Below are positions 1 through 4,497 of a stretch of DNA of 5,740 nt, piece after piece. A model generated the notes under the pieces. It had not been told where the DNA came from. It was given only the letters and a program-made list of their open reading frames with translations, and made no database searches. Source of the stretch: Alphaproteobacteria bacterium (GTDB taxonomy: Bacteria; Pseudomonadota; Alphaproteobacteria; Geminicoccales; Geminicoccaceae); NCBI GenBank assembly GCA_026982585.1, contig JALSGW010000057.1:1-5740 (forward strand). The letters run 5' to 3'. The translations under genes were made by a program, and so were the position numbers. Each line of letters starts with the position of its first letter. Position 1 is the first letter of the stretch.

Positions 1-654
1 TTTGTCCGCCGCCTCGCGGGTGGCCCGAACAGCCGTCATCACCTCCTCCCCCTCGCGCACGCTGCGGCGCACCAATTCGGCGGCGGTCTGGGCGTTGCGG
101 CTGATCTCGCCGATGGATGCCGACAACTCCTCCACGGCGGCGGCCAGGCTCTGGACGTTGGCGCTTCCGGAACGGGCCGCCTCGGCGAGCTGGTGACCGA
201 GGGCGCTGAGCTCCTCACTGGTGCGGCTGAAGGTGGTGCTGGTCTCCGCGAGCACCTCGCACAGCCGCGCCTGCTCCCGGCCGGCCCGCAGCCCCTCCAC
301 CTCGCGCACGAGCCGGCTCCAGCGGTCCGGATCCACGGGTTCGGGGGGCGCAGCGGCAGCGCTCCGGCCCGCAACCAGCGCTTCGAAGGCCTCCACGAGC
401 CGACCCACACCCTCGCGAAGCCGCACCTCTTCTTCTCTTGCCTGTTCTGCGCTGCCGCGGCCTTGCGCACGGCCCGCCACCCATCCGAGCACTCCGCCGA
501 GAACCGTCAGAACGGCCACCCCCAGAAGGACGGCCCGGCTCTCGGGACCGTCCACCCCAAAAAGCGCGCCCAGACCGGCCAGCGCAGCCGCCCCGAAGGT
601 GCACGCGGCGGCGGCCAACGGAACTGCGCGCGCGCGAACGCCGCTCGTCATCAT
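1..654 (-). CDS. Methyl-accepting chemotaxis-type transducer, N-terminal part (cut by window edge)
   Basis: Two hydrophobic segments (about residues 11-33 and 41-62) are joined by a loop of only about 7 residues (VDGPESR), so the protein should be an inner-membrane hairpin with almost nothing in the periplasm. After TM2 comes a charged helical stretch (about 68-95), an Ala/Pro-rich linker (99-109) and a second helix (111-137). From about residue 140 the sequence has the heptad style of a chemoreceptor signalling domain, with the family-like stretch AAAVEELSASIGEISRNAQ at 171-189. The CheA/CheW-binding hairpin tip would lie beyond the left edge. No HAMP domain is recognisable. The frame is open for all 218 codons. 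The start ATG at 654 follows a good Shine-Dalgarno site; a second ATG follows at once (651). Role inferred: signalling to a CheA-type kinase. The hairpin tip is not visible, so a related coiled-coil protein is not excluded. Confidence 0.82.
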   Translation of the reverse strand, partial: MMTSGVRARAVPLAAAACTFGAAALAGLGALFGVDGPESRAVLLGVAVLTVLGGVLGWVAGRAQGRGSAEQAREEEVRLREGVGRLVEAFEALVAGRSAAAAPPEPVDPDRWSRLVREVEGLRAGREQARLCEVLAETSTTFSRTSEELSALGHQLAEAARSGSANVQSLAAAVEELSASIGEISRNAQTAAELVRRSVREGEEVMTAVRATREAADK

Positions 655-659
655 CGCAG

Positions 660-665
660 CCCTCC
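660..665 (-). promoter_or_regulatory. Shine-Dalgarno site of the chemoreceptor-type gene
   Basis: Read on the minus strand this is GGAGGG, five bases before the ATG at 654 and eight before the ATG at 651. It supports this start over the out-of-frame ATG at 670. Confidence 0.7.
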
Positions 666-684
666 ACCATGCGCACGCTTCCCG

Positions 685-701
685 GCCCGGAACACCCGGG
701 C
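685..701 (-). repeat. GC-only inverted repeat (6-bp stem, 5-nt loop) upstream of the chemoreceptor-type gene
   Basis: On the minus strand GCCCGG, loop GTGTT, CCGGGC. The arms match perfectly and do not extend further. No T-run follows, so it is not a typical intrinsic terminator. It lies about 30 bases before the start codon, between the promoter-like island and the ribosome binding site, so it may fold in the 5' untranslated mRNA. A stem this short can arise by chance in such GC-rich DNA. Confidence 0.35.
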
Positions 702-702
702 G

Positions 703-751
703 CATGCATAGATACGCATAGGCTGTTAACGAACGGTAAAGAGGGTAAAGG
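703..751 (-). promoter_or_regulatory. AT-rich island, probable promoter region of the chemoreceptor-type gene
   Basis: This is the clearest AT-rich patch in the window. On the minus strand it carries CTTTACC twice (750-744 and 741-735), TTAACA (729-724) and TATGCGTATCTATGC (720-706). Possible -10 elements are TATCTA (714-709) and TATGCA (710-705), but none has a good -35 at 17 bp: TTTACC at 740-735 is 20 bp from TATCTA, and only a poor TTCGTT (733-728) is 17 bp from TATGCA. No flagellar sigma-28 pattern was recognised. The base composition and place before a gene support a promoter; the exact elements are uncertain. Confidence 0.35.
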
Positions 752-827
752 AGGATGAAGGATGCGAGCGGGCGCGAGGTCGCGCGCCGGCTTCGCGTGC
801 CCGCCCTGTGCATCGCGGCGGCTTTGG

Positions 828-875
828 GCCCGCGGGCGAGCGCGGGCGGTCGGGTCGGGGATGAGCGGGGGCGGG
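828..875 (-). terminator. Possible Rho-dependent termination region after the ferredoxin gene
   Basis: The minus-strand RNA directly after the ferredoxin stop codon is C-rich and G-poor: by hand count 30 C and 12 G in 48 bases, with repeated CCC/CCCC blocks. C>G bubbles of this kind are typical of Rho-loading sites. No stem followed by a U-run was found between this gene and the next, so an intrinsic terminator is unlikely. In DNA this GC-rich the signal is weak. Confidence 0.25.
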
Positions 876-1190
876 TCAGAACTCCGGGGCGAGGGTGACG
901 CGGATGCCGTCCAGCTCCTCGGTCATTTTGATCTGGCAGGAGAGGCGGGAGGTGTCCTTCACCTCGAAGGCCTCGTCGAGCATCATCTGTTCCTCTTCCT
1001 CGGGCTCGGGCAGGCGGGCGAACCATTCCGGTTCCACGTAGACGTGGCAGGTGGCGCAGGCGCAGCAGCCGCCGCAGGCGGCTTCGATGGGCAGTCCCGC
1101 CTCGCGGATGATCTCCATCAGGGACCAGCCGAGCTCGGCCTCGAGCTCGTGCTCGGTTCCTTCGCGGTCCACCACGTAGATCTTGGCCAT
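876..1190 (-). CDS. Adrenodoxin-type [2Fe-2S] ferredoxin
   Basis: This 104-residue protein is the normal length for a plant/vertebrate-fold [2Fe-2S] ferredoxin. Cluster ligands are visible as C39-x5-C45-x2-C48 and C85 (context SRLSCQI), the adrenodoxin/putidaredoxin spacing, followed by the conserved HVYVEPEW. Two further cysteines, C42 and C43, sit inside the cluster loop (CGGCCACATC); I recall similar double-Cys loops in some alphaproteobacterial ferredoxins. The protein is very acidic, including PEPEEEE at 61-67, as expected for docking to basic partners. It should be a cytosolic one-electron carrier. The reductase gene lies immediately upstream. ATG 1190 gives the usual MAKI start, 2 nt after the reductase stop; an in-frame GTG at 1196 would overlap that stop as GTGA and add two residues. 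Either implies translational coupling. The electron acceptor is unknown: P450, oxygenase or Fe-S assembly are all possible. Confidence 0.95.
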   Translation of the reverse strand: MAKIYVVDREGTEHELEAELGWSLMEIIREAGLPIEAACGGCCACATCHVYVEPEWFARLPEPEEEEQMMLDEAFEVKDTSRLSCQIKMTEELDGIRVTLAPEF

Positions 1191-1192
1191 GC

Positions 1193-2218
1193 TCACGCGA
1201 CCCCGAGGCGCTTGTGGAGCTCGCTGGAGGAGGTGGTGTAGCGGAACACCAGCTTCTTGTCCGGGAAGCAATATTTGAAGGCTTTCTGACACATCAAGGC
1301 GCCTTCGTGGAAGCCCGAGAGGATGAGCTTGAGCTTGCCCGGATAGGTGCAGATGTCGCCGATGGCGAACACCCCGGGCAGGTTGGTCTCGAAGGCTTCG
1401 GTGTCCACCTTGATCTGCCCGCCCTCGAGCTCGAGGCCCCAGTCGGCGAGCGGGCCGAGCTCCATCTTGAGGCCGTAGAAGGCGAGCAGGGTATCGCAGG
1501 GATGCAGGATCTCGCCCGAAGGGGTGCGGATGCGCACCGCTTCGAGCTGCCCGTCCGTGCCGAGGAGGCCGGTGATCTGGCCCTGGATGAAGCGGGCCTC
1601 GCCCCGTTCCACAAGCGCGCGCATCTTGGCCACCGAATCCGGGGCGGCCCGGAACTGGTCCCTGCGGTGCACGAGCGCGATGTCTTGGGCAAGGGGCTGC
1701 AGCGCCAGGAACCAGTCGAGGGCGGAATCGCCGCCCCCCGCCACCAGGATGCGGCGTCCCCGGAACGCATCGCGCCTGCGCACCGCGTAGAACAGCGAGC
1801 GCCCCTCGAAGGCGGCGGCCTCGGGGAGCGGGAGCTTGCGCGGCACGAAGCTGCCGGCGCCCGCGGCGATCACCACCACCGGGGATTCGAAGCGGGTGCC
1901 GGCGCTGGTGGTGAGCCGCCAGCGCCCCTCGACGCGCTCGAGCCGCTGCGCCTGCTGTCCGAGGTGGAAGACGGGGTTGAAGGGACGGATCTGCTCCATG
2001 AGCCGGTCCACGAGCTCCTGGCCCATGCACACCGGCAGCGCCGGGATGTCGTAGATGGGCTTGTCCGGGTAGAGCTCGGCGCACTGGCCGCCCACCTTGT
2101 CGAGGTTGTCGATCAGGTGGCAGCTCATGCCCAGCAAGCCGGCCTCGAACACGGCGAACAGTCCCACCGGGCCGGCGCCGACGATCACCATGTCGGTGCG
2201 GATGAGGTCGCTGGCCAT
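1193..2218 (-). CDS. Ferredoxin--NADP+ reductase, thioredoxin-reductase-like type (EC 1.18.1.2)
   Basis: A cytosolic FAD enzyme that would pass electrons from NADPH to ferredoxin. The 341 residues match the family's usual length. Residues 11-20 (VIVGAGPVGL) form the FAD Rossmann loop. GGQCAELYPDKPIYDIP at 43-59 is a family signature; Y50 fits the Tyr reported to stack on FAD in the Bacillus homologue YumC. VAGGGDSALDW at 159-169 is the NADP(H) Rossmann loop and HRRDQFRA at 184-191 the likely 2'-phosphate site. GDICTYPGKLKLI at 287-299 is the second FAD motif, and the tail contains FRYTTSSSELHKRLG. The redox-active CxxC of true thioredoxin reductases is absent, which favours ferredoxin reductase. 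GGGGAG lies three bases before the ATG, a somewhat tight spacing. The ferredoxin gene follows directly and is the obvious partner. An 83-bp gap separates it from comEC upstream, leaving room for its own promoter, though no clear one was seen. Confidence 0.95.
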   Translation of the reverse strand: MASDLIRTDMVIVGAGPVGLFAVFEAGLLGMSCHLIDNLDKVGGQCAELYPDKPIYDIPALPVCMGQELVDRLMEQIRPFNPVFHLGQQAQRLERVEGRWRLTTSAGTRFESPVVVIAAGAGSFVPRKLPLPEAAAFEGRSLFYAVRRRDAFRGRRILVAGGGDSALDWFLALQPLAQDIALVHRRDQFRAAPDSVAKMRALVERGEARFIQGQITGLLGTDGQLEAVRIRTPSGEILHPCDTLLAFYGLKMELGPLADWGLELEGGQIKVDTEAFETNLPGVFAIGDICTYPGKLKLILSGFHEGALMCQKAFKYCFPDKKLVFRYTTSSSELHKRLGVA

Positions 2219-2221
2219 GAT

Positions 2222-2227
2222 CTCCCC
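2222..2227 (-). promoter_or_regulatory. Shine-Dalgarno site of the ferredoxin reductase gene
   Basis: GGGGAG on the minus strand, three bases before the ATG at 2218. The spacing is short but no other candidate lies close, and the FAD-binding motif begins the usual distance after this ATG. Confidence 0.5.
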
Positions 2228-2301
2228 AGGGCTTGGTTGACGGGCGCGCTCTTCCTAATCGGAAACCGCGGCCAGGGGAACACGGGGCAAGGGGGTGGCG
2301 T

Positions 2302-4434
2302 TCAGCCGCCGCTTCGGGTCCACGGCCGCCGTCCGCGGCGTGCGGCCACGGTATCGATGCGGATCGCCTCCTCCCGAAGCCACAGCGCCACGCCACCCAT
2401 GCGGGCCAGCGCCGGTCCGTCGAGCAGCCGGCTGCCGGTGCAGGAGGCCCCGCGCAGCGGCGTGACGACGAGCAGTACCCGCCCGCAGTCCTCGAGCAGC
2501 GCTTCGGCCGTGAGCGCGAAGGCGAGGACGGCACCTTCCCGGCGCAAAAGGCAACCCATGCGGTCGCAGGCGAGATCCCCACTCCTTGCCGCATCGAGCG
2601 GCAGGATGCGCTCTGCGGCCAGCGCCCGCTGCCAGCTCCGGCGCAGGAAGCGGTCGCGGCGCCGCTCCAACAGCGCCATGGCGCCCTCGGAGGTGCGCAC
2701 GGCGATCTGATCGGCCCAGGGCGAGACCAGCACATCGGGCGGGCGGGCGGCGACGGCCAGGGCGACGGCGAGGAGGATCGGCGCCCATCCCCAAAGGCGT
2801 CTTCTGCCCTGCCACAGGACCAGCCACAGCCCGCCCGCCACATAGAGCAACAGCGCCGAAGCCGGCGGCCGGGCGACCCGCAATCCCGCTCCCGGCAGAT
2901 CGGATACGGTCTCGGCGATCCCGAGCAGGAGCCGGATTCCCGCCCCCATGGCGGCGAAGAAGGGCGGGTCGAGGCCCAAGGGCCAGGCGAGCAGGGCGAG
3001 CAGCCCGGCGGGGAGGATCCAGAAGGCGGTGAGCGGCACCGCGAGCAGGTTGGCGAGCAGCCCGTAGCTGGCCACATGCTGGAAATGCCAGGCGGCGAAG
3101 GGGAGGGTGGCGGTGCCGGCCACCAGGGTGGTGGTGAGCACCGCTTTGGGATAGGCGAGCGGTGTGCGCAGGGACGCGGCGGGGCGCCGTTCGCGGCGCG
3201 GCTCGAAGAAGGCCACCAGGGCCGCCGCGGCGGCGAAGGACATCTGGAAGGACACCGTCACCAACGCCTCGGGGGCGGCCACCAGCACCACCGTCGCCGC
3301 CAGCGCCAGCAAGCGCATGCTGAAGGGGTTGCGGTCCACCATGGAGGCGAACAGGGCGAGTGCCACCATCACGAAGGCGCGGCGGGTGGGGATCGGCGCT
3401 CCGGAAAGCAGCAGGTAGAAGAACGCTCCAGCCAGGGCGAAGCCGGCTGCGAGCTTCTTGACCGGAACCCGCAGCGCGAGGGCGGGGATGAGGGCGAGCG
3501 TCCAGCGGGCGGCGAGGAACAGGGTGCCGGCCACGAGCCCCAGGTGGAGGCCGGAGATGGCGAGCAGATGGGCGAGGCCGGAGGCCTGCATGCGGGCCCA
3601 GAGCTCGTCGCTGAGGCCGCCCCTGAGGCCGGTGAGCAGGGCGGCTGCCACCGCACCGGCCTCCCCCCCTATCGACTCCTGCGCCCGGGCCGCAAGCGCC
3701 TGGCGCAGGGCCGCGATATGGCCGAGGAGTCCGAGTGCTGCAGGCGGCGCCACCACCTCCGGCCGGCCCAGCGCGAAGCCGATCGCGCCGAGCCGCTGGA
3801 ACCAGGCCTGGCGGGCGAAATCGAAGGCGCCGGGCCAGCTCGGTGCGGGCGGCGGCTCGAGGCGGGCGGTGAGGGCGATCCGCTCGCCGCCTTGAAGCGG
3901 TACGGCGAGGGGAGGGGCGGTGACGCGCACCCGAACCGGCGTGGCATCGGGCGCAAGCCCCTCGATCCGGAGCCGATCGAGCAAAAGGCGCACGCGACCC
4001 CGGCGGGGCTCGGCCAACAACAGCCGCCCTTCCAGACGATACACGCCGGCCCGATCCAGGACCGGTGCCCGCACCGCTTCGGTGCGCGCCTTGGCGAGCA
4101 GGAAACCTCCCGCCGCGAGGGCCAGGGCGGCCAAGGCCAAGGCGAGGGCCGCTCGGGGCCGGACGGCGCGCATGCGAACCGCCCCGATCGCAGCCGCCGC
4201 GGCGGCCACCAGAAGCGCGATCAACAGAGGCGGCCCTGGTTCGCCGGGCAGCGCGAAATATATGCCGATACCGATCGCCAGAGCCACCGGCGCCCAGAGC
4301 AGGAGGCGCTCGCGTTCCTCCTCGAGCAAACGGTCGAGGGTGCGGGCGAGGCGGACGCCGAGCCGCACGCCGGCCTGGGACGGAGATGGGGTGGACGGCT
4401 CGCGATCGCGCCAGGGCGCGGCGGATGCCGGCAT
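2302..4434 (-). CDS. comEC: ComEC/Rec2 family DNA-uptake channel, alphaproteobacterial type
   Basis: ComEC is the inner-membrane channel that carries single-stranded DNA into the cytoplasm during natural transformation. The 710 residues show a cytosolic N-terminus with the typical LLEEERERLLLW (36-47), hydrophobic segments at about 48-61, 69-85 and 94-113, a soluble DUF4131/OB-like part (about 125-225), then the multi-helix competence domain (about 255-560). Its signature is SGLAHLLAISGLHLGLV at 285-301, with PIPTRRAFVM at 347-356 and SFQMSF at 395-400. The C-terminal metallo-beta-lactamase domain of Bacillus-type ComEC is absent. Instead a tail of about 145 residues carries C623, C628, C650 and C665 and ends RGRRPWTRSGG, as I recall for alphaproteobacterial homologues. 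ATG 4434 is the only ATG/GTG/TTG start after the upstream in-frame stop at 4489-4491; no convincing Shine-Dalgarno precedes it, so a later GTG in the weakly conserved N-terminus remains possible. Transcribed away from gltX. Confidence 0.93.
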   Translation of the reverse strand: MPASAAPWRDREPSTPSPSQAGVRLGVRLARTLDRLLEEERERLLLWAPVALAIGIGIYFALPGEPGPPLLIALLVAAAAAAIGAVRMRAVRPRAALALALAALALAAGGFLLAKARTEAVRAPVLDRAGVYRLEGRLLLAEPRRGRVRLLLDRLRIEGLAPDATPVRVRVTAPPLAVPLQGGERIALTARLEPPPAPSWPGAFDFARQAWFQRLGAIGFALGRPEVVAPPAALGLLGHIAALRQALAARAQESIGGEAGAVAAALLTGLRGGLSDELWARMQASGLAHLLAISGLHLGLVAGTLFLAARWTLALIPALALRVPVKKLAAGFALAGAFFYLLLSGAPIPTRRAFVMVALALFASMVDRNPFSMRLLALAATVVLVAAPEALVTVSFQMSFAAAAALVAFFEPRRERRPAASLRTPLAYPKAVLTTTLVAGTATLPFAAWHFQHVASYGLLANLLAVPLTAFWILPAGLLALLAWPLGLDPPFFAAMGAGIRLLLGIAETVSDLPGAGLRVARPPASALLLYVAGGLWLVLWQGRRRLWGWAPILLAVALAVAARPPDVLVSPWADQIAVRTSEGAMALLERRRDRFLRRSWQRALAAERILPLDAARSGDLACDRMGCLLRREGAVLAFALTAEALLEDCGRVLLVVTPLRGASCTGSRLLDGPALARMGGVALWLREEAIRIDTVAARRGRRPWTRSGG

Positions 4435-4497
4435 CGGCGAGGGATCCAGGCTCGAAGCGCGGCGCCAGCAAACCAGAATCGGGAGCCTTCATCAACC
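4435..4497. promoter_or_regulatory. Divergent comEC/gltX intergenic region
   Basis: These 63 bp separate the two divergent start codons, so at least one promoter should lie here or inside the flanking coding ends. For comEC a weak sigma-70-like pair is visible on the minus strand: TTGATG (4495-4490) and TTTGCT (4472-4467), 17 bp apart, matching 4/6 and 3/6 consensus positions. For gltX no convincing promoter was seen; it may overlap the 5' end of comEC. GGGAG at 4481-4485 could be the gltX Shine-Dalgarno site but lies 12 bases before its ATG, longer than usual. No clear operator palindrome was found. Confidence 0.3.

Noticed and set aside
193..711. Several overlapping open frames on both strands across the receptor gene
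   Set aside because: Only the minus-strand frame starting at 654 has membrane helices, a chemoreceptor coiled coil and a proper ribosome binding site.
771..788. GC-rich inverted repeat (GGCGCG...CGCGCC) as an intrinsic terminator
   Set aside because: No T-run follows on either strand, and CG-alternating sequence self-pairs readily by chance in this DNA.
2252..2264. TTCC-N5-GGAA inverted repeat in the comEC/reductase gap as a possible operator
   Set aside because: The arms are only 4 bp, it matches no regulator site I can name (not a Fur, IscR or LexA box), and such a repeat is expected by chance.
1214..2710. 498-codon plus-strand open frame opposite the reductase and the end of comEC
   Set aside because: It is an antisense shadow with repetitive His/Glu/Ala/Gly/Leu composition typical of the complement of GC-rich genes; no motif or start context supports it.
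1191..3077. Long minus-strand open frame running into the ferredoxin gene, suggesting a fusion protein
   Set aside because: Only the final 104 codons (from 1190) are protein-like; the upstream part overlaps comEC and the reductase in the wrong frame and is low-complexity Arg/Pro/Gly sequence.
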